A stretch of DNA of 64,000 nt from Synchiropus splendidus (taxonomy: Eukaryota; Chordata; Actinopteri; Syngnathiformes; Callionymidae): positions 13,963,001 through 14,027,000 of the forward strand of contig NC_071351.1 of assembly GCF_027744825.2 (NCBI RefSeq), in the 5' to 3' direction. Position 1 is the stretch's first letter. The number at the start of each line of letters is the position of its first letter. Made by a program: the position numbers and the translations under genes. Below, piece by piece: positions 36,696 through 49,401 of this stretch. A model generated the notes under the pieces. The model was given only the letters and a program-made list of their open reading frames with translations. It was not told the origin of the DNA and searched no databases.

Positions 36696-38048
36696 ATGAA
36701 GATCACGGCCTTCGTTGCTCAGAAGTTTTGGACCTAGCAAGGTGTCCCACCTGGGCTTCTTGTCTGCTCTCGTGAAAGTATTTGTGAGATGAATATATAG
36801 GTCAGTATTTTAGATTAATTGTAACATTAACTGTCTTTCTAGATGATATCCAGGTATGACATCATTGTCCTTGAGGTCTGTAACATGGCAGGCAGTTCTG
36901 TTAAACGCCTCTCAAAAGAACTGAACAGGTATCTTAAATTATCATCCTAGATCATTTTGATTGGTGTAGCATAAGAGTGAACACAAGCCAAGATGCACGT
37001 TACAGGTTGCTGTTAAGTACTTGTTTTGCGGCTTGTTAAAGTTGATACATTATTTGGTCTATGCAACTTAAAGGGACGATGTGGTTGACTGCTGCCAGTA
37101 CGAGGAAAACCAGGCGAATGACGAACTGTATGTGTACCTCTTCAAGCCACACAATACAGGTTTGTCCCGCCTTTTCATTCATTGAAAGACAAGTGTTTTG
37201 CCCTTCGGCATGGCATCAGATAAGACATCTTAAGGATTTGTTTTCTTTAGCGTAGTCAGATTTTTTTTTGACACACCAGGGCAGGTTTATCAAGTTCCTT
37301 ACAACTGTTGACCTAAAGTAGCTTTGTTTTCTTGCTGCAGTGCTGAAGAATATTGCTCTGATACTACTCCCAACTGGTCAGTCGGGCACTAAGCAAGACA
37401 TGGATGTGTGTTTGGCAGTGAAAAACAAATGGAGAACAAATCTGCAAGAGAAAAACAACATTTATAAATGACTCATTTGGCTTTCACAACCTGCAGATTA
37501 GGAAAATCTGAGCGTATAAAAGGCAGACATAAAACACGCCTCGCAGAATCAATGTAGAATGTCCTACTCAAGTGAACTGCTTATTTGAAGCAATTTGTGG
37601 CACATCCATCCATCCATCTTCCATCAAAGCAACTACGTCTTTCCAAATACCTTTAAAACATCATGATCGCGGGTGACTCCCATGCGCACAGAGCATAATT
37701 CACACATAGTAGGATCAGTCGCCCGTGTATTCCGAGTGACGTTAATTTCCACTGGCTGTTGTGTGAAGATGTCGACACTACTGTGAATAACAGGAATGAC
37801 TGGCATGTACATTGGAGTAAAGTTCACGCCATATTACTCTGCTCATTAATGACTCCTTTGTTCTCCAATAGGATTGTTGTTTATAGGAGATGACCTGCTA
37901 CCAACCATTATGGCAAACTGTTCAATTTCCATACAGAACTTTTTGAAGAAGAGGCACTATATTTTCACCTCATAAACACAGGTCGCAGATGAGCGACCAG
38001 TTCTCAGTTGAGGTGGAGCTGTACAGAATCTCCCTCTCTGGGCTGTGA
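36696..38048 (+). pseudogene. DNase I-like (dnase1l4-type) pseudogene
   Basis: Exon remnants in order. 36696-36777 reads MKITAFVAQKF, then after one extra T (run at 36726-36729) FGPSKVSHLGFLSALVK in the next frame. 36843-36928 reads ISRYDIIVLEVCN..ELNR and lacks the Gln codon normally before the metal-binding Glu (family: VLQEV/IQEV). 37074-37159 reads DDVVDCCQYEEN. 37341-37445 reads VLKNIALILLPT..VKNKW. The last piece, 37989-38048, reads MSDQFSVEVEL then a stop, with catalytic SDH changed to SDQ. The exon with the YKEQ..FLYR stretch is missing, and the GDFNAD exon is at best a trace near 37885. Intact relatives are Mg/Ca-dependent endonucleases. DNASE1L3 lies beside ABHD6 in human. Confidence 0.8.
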
Positions 38049-39921
38049 AGCACAGAGACAGAGGTGACACTGTTGATACATTACTAGCATCACTTTCAGG
38101 TCAGGAGCTAAACACAATCTGGTCAGTGATGAACGCGTAGAGAGCTGACATCATTCTACCTGACGCGAAGTTATGCTGGCTTGTCATTTACAGTTGAGAT
38201 GGGTGGAGCTACCAGGGTGGATAGAGTCTTTGCATTCTTCTCTCACAAACACCGACCATAAGTCTGTCATGCAAATACCATTGTAAGATTCCTAGAACAT
38301 TTCTAATGTCCTGTTTTTTGATTCACGAACAATTATCATTTCAACAAGTGTGTTTTGCAGCATATAATCAGACAAGGAGGAAGCTGAAACTGTTAGGGTT
38401 CAGGATCAAAACCTTGCATGGTGTGTTCCGGCTAATCACATTTATATTGGTGTCTATTTTTTAGAGCGCTTGTAGGTGGTCAAAATGAAACTACAGCGGG
38501 GGAACCTGCAGCTGGAGCGGGAGAAACCTTCGCTTCAGATCTCCAACATACGAAAGTGACTTGCTGAGTTCAACAATGATCCCTAGAAGACACCTGTGTT
38601 TATTGTTTATAGAGAACAATTCATTAATTGAACTTTCCTATTGTGTGTTTTTCTCTCGTGGGGTGCCAAATAAAATATTTATTGTATATATTAAGTGGCA
38701 TTTTGGGCTTTTTATAACTCCTACTGGCACCAGAGAGTTCATATTCAAAACAGCATTCTTAGAGTCCTGTAAAATCTGGACTCGTTCACATTGTTTCCCT
38801 CCCAGGAGGAATTTGGTTCGCATTGTCAAAGCTTTCTGAGGAATTTTTGCATGCCTCCTTAGCAAGTGCAAGGGTGTAAGGTGTGCCCTTGGTGATTTTA
38901 TTTTCAATTTTTAAGGTTAGTAAACCAAAGTTTCAGCCAAACGCGTGTGACTTGGTGAGTATTGACCTGGGTCTTCATTTCCGCATTTGACAAATGATCC
39001 ATACAAGCAATATATTCAACAACAGTCTTGGCTCGCTGTTATCACATCTCACCTCAGAGTCAGAGTCGCAAGTCAAGAATACCTGAGATCACTATCTGAA
39101 TGAGTCAACTCAATCAAGTTCTACAGTTCTCAATGATCAAGGAATGTCTCTTCATACGCCCGCATCACATGGTTCAGATACAAAAAATGTAGCTTCTTTT
39201 AAAAGAGAAACCTGGTATAATCGCATTATGTTGAGGGAAAATAATAGATGCACAAGAAGACCGCGCAAAGTTAGGCGCAATGCAGGCAAGTGTACAGCAA
39301 CAAAATAAACACCCAGCTTCATGAAAAGACAACAAACATTTACAACATAAAATCAAAGCCTAACCCAATAACATATCCGGTATCAAATTCCATTACATTA
39401 CAAAGAAATTAAATTAATTAATTAAATATTTTGGTCGACAGTTATTTAAATGTGTGTTCAACATTTTTGCTTCCTATTACAGCGCAGCAGAATGTAAACA
39501 TGTCCTTGTACAGCGTCTTCCTTATGATGCATTCAATGACGTAGTTCTTTTCCTCCTCCCTCTCCATAAAAATCGACTCAGGTCATACTGTATGCCCTCA
39601 CATATAATTTAAACAAATCCGGGATTATAATTAATGAAGTGCAAAGCGTATGAATGAATCATTCTCATTTTGTTGATGGTTGTGCGTGGCTGGGTGAATA
39701 ATCATCATATTTCCGTAACTAGTTTGCGCCACTGAAGTACACTCACCGATCACGTGATTACTTGACGACGCCTCCTAGCATAACATCCGACGTGCTGCTT
39801 CGACAAAAACAAACCGAGTGACCCAAACTGTCAGCCTGCTTTTACAAGCAAGTGATCTACCAAACAGCCGAGAGACCGCTTCGATGTATCATAGAGGACC
39901 AGAAACACCCAGCAGCACACC
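38049..39921. other. Intergenic upstream of abtb1
   Basis: No gene recognised. A 10-bp palindrome ATCACGTGAT at 39749-39758, a CACGTG E-box of the type bound by TFE/USF bHLH factors, lies 165 bp before the abtb1 start and is probably in its promoter. Confidence 0.45.
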
Positions 39922-42900
39922 ATGGACATGCTTGACTTATTTAACAGCTGCAAGAGAGGCGATGTATCGAGAGTCAGGTGACGACAATGAACCACCACAG
40001 CAGCAGTATTGATTGTTGTCGCTTGTCAGTTTCTGTACTCGATGAACTTGCATCTTCTAAACTTCATAGTGATCGTATTTAGACTCTAACCTCAATCCAG
40101 AGAGTAGACGGGAGCGTTGCTTTCTCTGACGTAAACAAACCTCTCAAACAAACAAACAAACATCTCCCCTCCCTGCCTCTGATATTACTACTACATAATT
40201 CATGTACACGCGTGCAAGTGTTGTGAAACCAATTTAGAATGGACATGCCTGTGTCTGTGATGAGTAAGGACTTCTGTTTCTTTCCAGATACCTTGTGGAA
40301 CAGAGAGATGTGGAGCTTAATGTAAGAGATAAATGGGACAGCACACCCTTGTAAGTAAAATCATTCGATTAGTCTCATCATCAATGATATTAATCTACAT
40401 GGCAAATCGCACATATTTCACCCTTTCATATCTGAAGTAGGCTACTTTTGAATTATTGTTTAGGCCAGCAAAACGTCCTCAAGTGTGGACAGTGTTCAAT
40501 TCTGTGGTTGTCATTCATAACCACTGATCCTGAAGGCAACCTTGTTTCCATAATAGCAATGTTGAACTTCACTCCTGAGTGAAATCAGAAAATGAGATGT
40601 TGAATATAACTGTAAACATTGGCTTCTTTAGGTACTACGCGTGCCTGTGTGGCCACAAAGAGCTGGTCGAGTACCTTTTGGCTAATGGTGAGTTCATTAA
40701 TTCTTTCATGATCTTCCAGTTATACCCTTCACAGGGAGTCTGTTGTCTATTCCACTTAGACAGAGTGAAAGGTGGACACACCTTTGTGAGGCAGGACATA
40801 TACAGACATGAGACACTCACTTACAATACAGTAATGGTTGTTTAATTTGTCTTGTATTTTAGGCGCAAAGTGTGAGGCCAACACCTTTGACGGAGAGCGC
40901 TGTGTTTATGGATCGCTAAATGATTCTATCCGGCGTCTGCTGAAGGATTACAAGTGCGTCAGTGTCCGTGCCATGCAGCGGGATGACTTCAACTACTTTC
41001 TGCATGTGTAAGGACTTTCTTTCTTGCAGCCAAAAACACTGAAATTACACCTGTGTTTTTGAAAAGACTCAATAGTTATCTTTTTTTTTGCTAGGTTACT
41101 GGAGCAGGGTCAACACGGTGACGTCAAGTTCCACGTTCATGGACAAACATTTCCAGCCCACAAGTGTATTCTCAGTGCACAGTCTGAATACTTTCGTGAA
41201 ATGTTTGACACAAAATGGCATGGGAAGCCCTTGATCAATCTGAAGCATCCTCTGGTAGGATGATAATCTGCCCAATCTATGTTGTCACTCTTCAGCCGTG
41301 AATCCTGTTCTGAATCGTATGTTCTTGTTTTTAAGATCAATCCTGCTGCATTTGCTGCCATTCTGCAGTATTTGTACACAGGTGAGCTCTGTCTCCTGTA
41401 TGGTAGTCTCACAGTGATATTTAATTTTTGCTGGTGTTCCAGGCCGTCTTGACATCGACGTCAGCCTCGTGGAAGAATGCAGGCGGCTTGCAAAGCAGTG
41501 CAAAATGAGAGCACTCATAGAGGAGCTGGAGAATAAATGCAAGCAGGTGTACAAATTCGGTAAATTTGATCCATTTTTCTTTCAAGGAAATCAACAAGCC
41601 AGTTTGAGCTCTTCTTGATCTGACACGTGTTTTTGTCTCATTGTTAACCTAGTGTCAAACAAACCTGGAATCTGTGTGAAGGTTCTCAGTCTGGAGTCTG
41701 AGAGTTGCCAGCTCCAGGAAAACCTGGCTCTGTTAGCAGACAGTGCCATGCCTGCTGAACTCAGAGTGAGAGTGCAAAAATAAAAAATCTGACAGACACA
41801 CTGAAGCATTCAGCTTATTAAGTATTTTCTCATGTTCCCCAGGTTGGTTATGGAGAGCTTCCTTTTGACCGAGTTGACCTTTTTTCGACCTATCCAGACG
41901 TCTGCTTTCAAGTGGATGGCTACACTTTCATGTGTCACAAGGTGCAACAATCTCTGAAGTGTAGACGGCATCAGAAATGATCCAAGAGTCTGATGTTTAA
42001 CGTGTCTTCAGGCGTTCTTCTGTGGCCGCAGTGATTATTTCAAAGCCTTGGTGGAGGACCACTTCAGCGAGGGGGAGCAGTTGCAGTCTCAGCCTGGAAT
42101 CCCAGTCATCACTCTGCATATTTCCCATGAAATCTTCATCCACCTCATGTACTACATCTACTGCAACAACACAGAGGTGTGTGTTCTTAATTCCCACAGC
42201 CGGGTTTCGCCTTCTATTTCATTTCCGCCAATTTGAGGTGTGGCTAATACTTGTGCTGTGTGATAACCGTGAGAACAACTGTGCCGTGGTTTAGAGAGCA
42301 TCTATCATTTAAAGATTAAGCCCACATCCTTCCACACATTTTGACATGTAGGTCATTATATATAATGCTATATAATAAATAATAATAAATATATAAACAG
42401 TGTACCAGTGTTGCTGCTGGCCCACAGGTACAGTCAAGATGAAAATGGAGCTGAAATGACTGGTTACATTTAATCATTTAAAGGAGAATATAGTTATATA
42501 TTTTATATATAGATTTTCCATAATAATATGCTTGTTGTAGGTCATAAAATAGTCACACCTCTTTCTCTGCTGAATGCAAATTATGGTTGTATTTTATTGC
42601 ACCTCTATATAATACTTGACTGAGACAACAGTGTGAAATCAAACGCATTATTATCTGACTTCTGACAGCATTGTTTGATCTGCAGCTCACCCCGGAATGC
42701 GTGTTTGACGTCCTGTGTGTGGCAGACATGTATCTCCTGTCGGGCCTGAAGCGTTTGTGCGGAAAGACGCTTGCCGCCATGATCTGTGAGGAGAATGTCT
42801 TAAATATGTGGAAGACAGCCAAGCTGTTCCGTCTAATGCGTCTTGAGGATCAGTGCACCGAGTATATGGCCAAAATTATTGAGCAGGTGAGTGTTGTTTT

Positions 42901-43346
42901 TGTGAAAGAACAAATAATTTGGCTTATTTGTTTCAAGCGCCAACAGACATGCAAGCAGTTTAGTGTGTACAGCAAGACCAGTGTAAACTAACAAACACAT
43001 ATTTACATACAAAAGAACACATCCTCTGACGTAAATTGAAACAAACACTTCCTAGTGCAGATTGTGTTTTGAGTTTTGATCAGAGAGGCGATGCAGTAGC
43101 AGTGTGCCATGTTTCCGCTGATAACCTCCTCTGTCTCAGCTGGTGGAGCTGCCCGAATTTACTGAGATGGTTCAGGAAGATGCAGCTTCACTGGAGGACC
43201 GCCACGAGACCGACTCCGTCCCCTTGGTAGACGAGATCCGCTACCATATCACCAGTAACGTGCAGACGTACAGTGAGATCGAGGATGCTAATCAGAAGCT
43301 GATGATCCTGGAAGATCTGCTGACCAGCATCAACATCGACTGTTAG
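39922..43346 (+). CDS. abtb1: Ankyrin repeat and BTB domain protein 1
   Basis: Twelve exons (39922-39977, 40288-40350, 40632-40687, 40863-41007, 41095-41254, 41336-41381, 41443-41559, 41653-41765, 41843-41941, 42012-42176, 42686-42886, 43140-43346) join in phase to 475 residues (human 478). MDMLDLFNSCKRGDVSRVRY starts two ankyrin repeats (WDSTPLYYACLCGHKELVEY). The first BTB domain has HGDVKFHVHGQTFPAHKCIL. A second BTB follows (FMCHKAFFCGRSDYFKALVE). The C-terminus is MILEDLLTSINIDC. ABTB1 (BPOZ) is reported as a PTEN-induced growth suppressor and cullin-3-type adaptor. The first exons are too short to appear as open frames. Confidence 0.96.
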
Positions 43347-43861
43347 ATATCCCCCAGGTGATGATGCTGCACGCTCACCAGGAATGTTTTGTGTGTATAT
43401 TATTCATTAGGTTAAAGTATATGGTTTAGTATAATAACCCTGGAAACATGGCGCTTATTTGGAGTGAGTTTGTTTTGGTGCTTGAGTTGAATGCTGCAGA
43501 AAAAAATCTTTATTTTATCTTTATCTTAAGCAATTCTCTGTCCACAGGGCCATTTCATCTATCTGTTCGGTAGTTTAATTGTTACACTATTTTTGTGTGT
43601 TTTCCAGCGCTTTTGAAAACATGAATATGCTTATTTATTTTATATACATTCATGTTTGTTTTGTTGAAGTTTATATTGTTTTATTGCATCTGCTATAAGG
43701 AGATTTAGCAGGCCATTCAAAGTTGTTTTAAGACAAAAAACAGACCTCACATCTCACTGCTCCTGAAAATGTACAGCTTCCTCAACTTCTTTAGTCCAGT
43801 TTTATGTTCCAGTCCTTGAAATGTCTGCCTGTTCTTCTGTGTTTCATTTTGTCAACAGCAA

Positions 43862-43867
43862 AATAAA
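43862..43867 (+). terminator. abtb1: abtb1 poly(A) signal
   Basis: AATAAA about 515 bp after the abtb1 stop codon. It follows a T-rich 3' UTR with no competing canonical hexamer. Confidence 0.7.
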
Positions 43868-46800
43868 ACAGTGGAAACCAGGTCGATTTCGGTCGTTTTT
43901 AGTTAGATACATATATGTACGCAGTCAAAAATAAATACATTTTGATGTATGAGAAATACATTTTTTGCGTAAAAATCGCGTGAAGCACGAAACAGCAGCT
44001 GCCGTTTAGTGCTCAAGGGGGCGCCCTTTCTCAGCTTTTCCTCCACACCGGCTGCTGACTCCACTGACACGTTTTGTCTCGGCTCAGGGGGAAGTTTAAA
44101 AAAAAAAATCCCATTCATTCGCTGCCCAGGGTTCAGTGTTAGGTCATTTCCCACATGTATCTTTCTGGATGTATTGTGACTTCAAGTTGAGCTCCTCTGG
44201 CTTCCTTATTTCATGATGTCACTTAAACGGGGCCTCTGAAGTTTCAGTGGCTCAGGGAGCCGAGGTCGAATGGGGGGTTACCACACAAAAAGAGCAGTCC
44301 AACTGAAAAACTCAATCCATTCATGAGACTCCCTGGCTTTCTGCCTTGCGCTAACTTAAAGCTATTCACAAGAAAACCCCAACATAACTATGACCTGATG
44401 TTTTAATGCTGTATCCAAGCTACACTGCTGACTTCTGGTTGAATGTGGGGACAGTTTAGTATCGGACATAAACTATTCTGCCGGGTACTGTATTTAAGCA
44501 CTGTGCAAAGCCCTGTACATGTAGATGCACTCATTTCCATACAGCGTTTGCAAATCAAATCAGCTTCACTGAGACTGAAGTCCACTTCCATTCCACCGCT
44601 TTTTACCTCTGAACTCATTCAAAGTTCATCAGAGCTGGAAGTGTTTGCAGAAAATCCTGACTTCCAATGTTGACTTTTCCCCTAATGTTTATGAGAAATA
44701 AAAAGGGAGTGTTAAAGGTTGGGCCTGTGACTGCATGGTGGTGGTTTTATTTTTAATCTTGTCACTAGTTCCAACTGAGCGCAGGACTGTCTGATGTCTT
44801 TATTCGTTGTTAAACAGGGATTATGTCTCGCTGAGGAGACTGAACATGAAGTGATCTTAAAACCTTCACAATATTTCTCATCGACTTGTTTTTTTTAAAA
44901 ATTCATTTCAACAAGTGTTAAGTCTCCTTTTGACCATGTGACTTGACTTGAGATTTGCCGCCACATAAATCCTGTGTTTACACAGGAGGGATGCGTGCTG
45001 TTCAGCATTTGCCAGCTATTATGTAAGAAGAGGCATGGTAAAGAGAACACACGGTGAAATGAAACGAAGGTTGCCGCCAAGATGATCTCTTGATTGGATT
45101 GTCTCGAAATGAGAAGGGGTGAGCGGCCAGTCAGTGACACTGTGTATACCAGGATGAAAATACCTGTTGTTGTATTCAGTGACTGGACCGCCGGGAATTC
45201 TGGTTATTTCTTGTTCTTTTATTGACATGGCTGGATAATACCTGGGTGGATAACATTGGATTTTATATTAAAAATAAACAAAGGAACCTGCTGACCTGTG
45301 GAAAAGTCTGAGATGTTGGTTCTCACTACTGAGAAAAAATCTGGCGAAATGCATGCAAAAGCGTCTTTCTTGGGTCAGCAATTCTCAGTCTATCCCAGTG
45401 AGAAGTTGGACTAGTCTGCACCCTGGCTGCAGAAACTTTTAAGTCTTAAACTGAAAGTCTATCTAATGTTGGAGGAAGTCAGAAAAATATGTATAATTTA
45501 CGTCAATATTGCACTATTTTTAACTTAATATCATTGGCATGCATTTATTTTATCAATATTATAAATAGAATTTCTTTTGGCATTTGAAATATCATTGTGC
45601 ATTGAGCTCAATGTGACAGCAGGTGGCAGTACTTTTTCGGAACTAGCTGACAACGCACATTCGAGTGCTGCAGTTTCCTTCAATCCTTCAAAAGACTCAA
45701 GGATCCAGATGGTAAACCAGATTTCATTGAAATCCATTCCTTTATTTGTGGGTTAATTTAATACACGGATAAACACATAGCGTATCTTATAATTTCAGAT
45801 GTAATCTCAAGCAATTCTTACTATTTGGCTGAGCCCAGAAGTCCTAATTTCAACTGTTGCCGGCCAATGTCCTTATATACCACTCCGTAGTCTCAAAGTA
45901 GGATCTGCGTAAGATACGTCCATGGTAATATGGGATTAAGTCTCACATGCACTCGCGTTAGATATCAGTCAGCTTTGTATACACAGCACTTATCTCGGAA
46001 AATAACCAGAGTCTGTGTTGTTGCGTTAAGTTACACATCTAACTTTATAGCCCTTCATTGCTTGTTGTGAGCTCCATCTGAGGTGGATCACAAGGTTGAC
46101 AACAAGGCCAGCTCTGGAGATAGATACAAACAGCGTCTGCATGTGAGACAGGATTACTCTGCTACCATGTGACTGCTTTGCCCTTAGACAGACCTCTAAC
46201 AAAAGAGGAGAACACTGTGTTGCTGAGAGGAAAATACAAATCAATTAAAACTGTACCATGCTGTGCACACCATATGAATTAAAGTGGACTATAAATGTTT
46301 TCAAGTGTGATGTAATACTAGTTTTATAGGATGGTATTCTCTAGTTTTGGTAATCTAAAGAACAACATTCCACAGGCCCTTTAAGGTCACTCTACTTTAG
46401 ATTCTACCCTGGTTTGTCCTCTCAAAGAGCCTCAAAACTCTTACCAGTCACCCCGACTGCCTTTAGCAATGAGGGAAAAAAAGGCTTTGTTTCTCAGCAG
46501 AAAGGCGCAAAGTGACTTTAAAGCTGCAAAGTGAGAACAAGCTGCTGACTTACTGTGGATCCAGGAAGTTGTAGTTTTGTGGAGGAACACTCATTCATTC
46601 ATCGGTTAGACGTGTTGATTTCAGTCCCCTTTACTTCGCACTCATCAGATCAATGGGGCTTTCCCTTTTATCAGTTAAAACAGTTAAATATGACATAACA
46701 TTCAACTAATGGACCTGAGTGGATAAAGGATATCCTCCAAGTGTTCCTTCAGATAAGAAAGGTCGTTTTTCTCTGCCAAGCTCTGCAGCTGTGGTCACCT

Positions 46801-49136
46801 TTGTGCTCCATTTATGTCATACAAATGCTAAATGATAGTACATATTTGCATTTTTATTTGAACCAGGTGACATCATCCCAACAGTTGTGGGTGTAGCACT
46901 GTCGTTCCTCCCTCGCTAGAACAATACACTTCATTGACCAGTCAAAGTCCATCACTAACCTCACTTTTCAGCTGGGAGAAAGGGAAGGGGAACATTTTAA
47001 GATAAGGTAAGGAGCTCAGTCATATGGCAGACACTCAGATCAAAGCTGATTCTATGCAGGAAAGGGAGCTGCTTCAGAAGATCTATCTTTATGCAAGAAA
47101 ATCTAAAATGATTCCCTGATGTTGAGTCTTTATTATGTTTACTATTACTATAGAAATATCAATGTTATAATCTGATACTATTGCTGTGTGGATCAGGTGA
47201 AAACGGCACTGTCTCTTTAAGAAGTGTGCGTGGAGAAGCTGGTGATTTTCCACTCAAACTGATATTAAAGGACCCCAGCGACGAGAAACGTGGTGCACAT
47301 GTGAACAAACATGCCATATCAATTCACGTCTGTTTTGACTGCGAGCCAGGAAGAACGAGCAGGAAGGTAATGTGCTGTTGATAAAATAGCGGGATCCCGT
47401 GATGACGTTTTCTTTTTAAATGAGCACACTTACATCGATAAAAGAGACTTGTAGTATTCTATGGACTGTTTTTTTTTTAAGCGCGGTGGGAAAGGTTTTC
47501 TCTTTCAATATGACGTGATGCGTTCAGGCGCATATTCTAACGGTCGAATAACGGAGGATCATTCCCACCCACTTCTCGCACCTTTGAGCCACCCACTTAC
47601 ATGAATGTGTGCGCGGGGCTCAAGTAAGTCTAAGGCGTTTACATGCTTAAATCTTTCTCCCCACGACTTAACCTACTTTTGTCTCTGCCCGGTTTATGAT
47701 TGATCGACGTGTGGCCCTTAATAACCTGCGGCCGCCTCGTTAACCTCGACAGGACGATGGCTGACGATAAATTCAGGGTCACTACAGACGGCGGCGATTT
47801 AGAATGTTTGTCGTCAAATTCAATCGCTTCATGATAAAGAGCCAGATTTATTGATACAGAGGTCATTTTGGGGGATTCTGAACACACCGCTGTGCATCAT
47901 TTCTCATGCATTTAAAATAAATGGAGCTACTTTTGGCTCCAACAACTGTCTCCTTGGGGGAACCGGAGAGTTACTCCATCCTGCCCCCTTGACCTATGTT
48001 GATGTGGGGGGGCTTCAGAAGAGTTGCGAGGGGGTACCTTGGAATTTGGACTTGTGGGGGCTCGCTTTGAGCGGATATTCGATCCTGTGTGTCCACAAAC
48101 TAAATCTTACTACTGTAAGTAGGGTTTGTTTTCAGTTGGGGGTGTCGTGCCTTGTCACATTGAGTCTGGTTTTCTTGGAAATAGTTAACGGTTCATGAAG
48201 TAATATGTTGACAAAATGCGCCAACTTGCACTGACGTGTAGCGGAATATTGTTCTCTTAATTTACTTTTTTTTTTGGGAAGATTTATGTCGCTCAAATTT
48301 ATATCGAACCAAATAAAGCGGTACTGAAAAATATTTTTCTGAAGTCTTTTTTAAAAAAAAAATTTAATAGAAGTGATTATGCTTAAAATCAAATTGAAAA
48401 AAACGTTTTATTTATTATTTCAGTTTTAATGCAGTGAATGGAATTTACAACTAAGGGCCACAGTGCAATTATACATGATTCACCGTCTCTAATAGTAATG
48501 AATTAATGTTAACTCCATATTGCACTGCAAAAATTAATGCCCTCGATTTGGTCAATTACAATAGCAAAACCAAGAATATACTATAATTTTCAAGGTAGTT
48601 TGACTCAAAATTATAGCCATCAACATTTTGTATTAATCATAAATAGTAAATGAAGTGACTTTTAACATCCCTTAAACTGTATATTGACAACTGGATTGTT
48701 GAATTTCAGGCCTCATTTCATGCGATGTATATGCAGGAAGCCAACAGGAAGTGTTACATAATCAGCCATGGACAAGAAAGTGACCGAAATGTGATGGATT
48801 ATAGTGACATGCGAGGCTTGAAGTCAGTGTGCTTATCAGTGTCTCCCAGCGTGTGAGCAGTAAACGGCCTCTAAACCAGGACACATCGCCATATTAGGCT
48901 TTGTTATGACCCAATGTACTTGTTTACATTGCCGGTGTAATAACTTGGATGGGCGAGCGAGCAAAGAGACTCTAAATGTACCGTGAAGAAATATTACTTC
49001 TTTTTTTACGTTTGGCTTTCTTGCCTTTTATTTATATGTGGAAGATACATAAAAGGCAAGCCCTCCACCCCACTTCCCACCCTCCCCCTGTCCCTCTGAC
49101 CAGCTTGTCCTCCCTGCATCTGTGTGTGCACTGGGC
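43868..49136. other. Intergenic between abtb1 and slc6a6
   Basis: About 5 kb without a recognisable coding exon. At 47330-47370 a GC-richer stretch ends in GCAGGAAG|GTAATG, a donor-like site that could belong to an alternative slc6a6 leader exon. Otherwise only AT-rich sequence with no named repeat. Confidence 0.4.
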
Positions 49137-49164
49137 TGTGTGTGTGTGTGTGTGTGTGTGTGTG
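49137..49164. repeat. (TG)n microsatellite in the slc6a6 promoter
   Basis: Fourteen TG dinucleotides ending 20 bp before the TonE-like site. Confidence 0.95.
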
Positions 49165-49183
49165 GTCAGGGAGCTTTGAGAAG

Positions 49184-49401
49184 TGGAAATTTACAGTCTC
49201 CCATGTTGGTACCTGAGTTGTCCGTCACAGGGAGTGCGCGTCCAATCTCTCCTTTGGATTTAATTGTCTTTAGCCAAGGGGCGGGGCCCACTGTCAGCTC
49301 CACTTTTTGTGACCCAGCGCGGCATAAAGGCGTTCAGAACAGTGGAATGGTGATAGCGGCTCGAGAGGAACGACATACACAGCCACAGCCATGAAGGAAA
49401 T
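49184..49401 (+). promoter_or_regulatory. slc6a6: slc6a6 promoter and first exon
   Basis: The region contains TGGAAATTTAC (49184-49194), matching the tonicity element consensus TGGAAANNYNY; a GC box GGGGCGGGGCC at 49278-49288; and a TATA-like CATAAAGG at about 49323-49330. The exon ends ATGAAGGAAAT|GTGAGT at 49401. Mammalian TauT promoters are TonE-driven under hypertonic stress, so the arrangement fits. Boundaries of the first exon are inferred. Confidence 0.6.

Noticed and set aside
36696..38048. Treating the DNase-like locus as a working gene
   Set aside because: Frameshift, missing exon and loss of the catalytic His argue against function.
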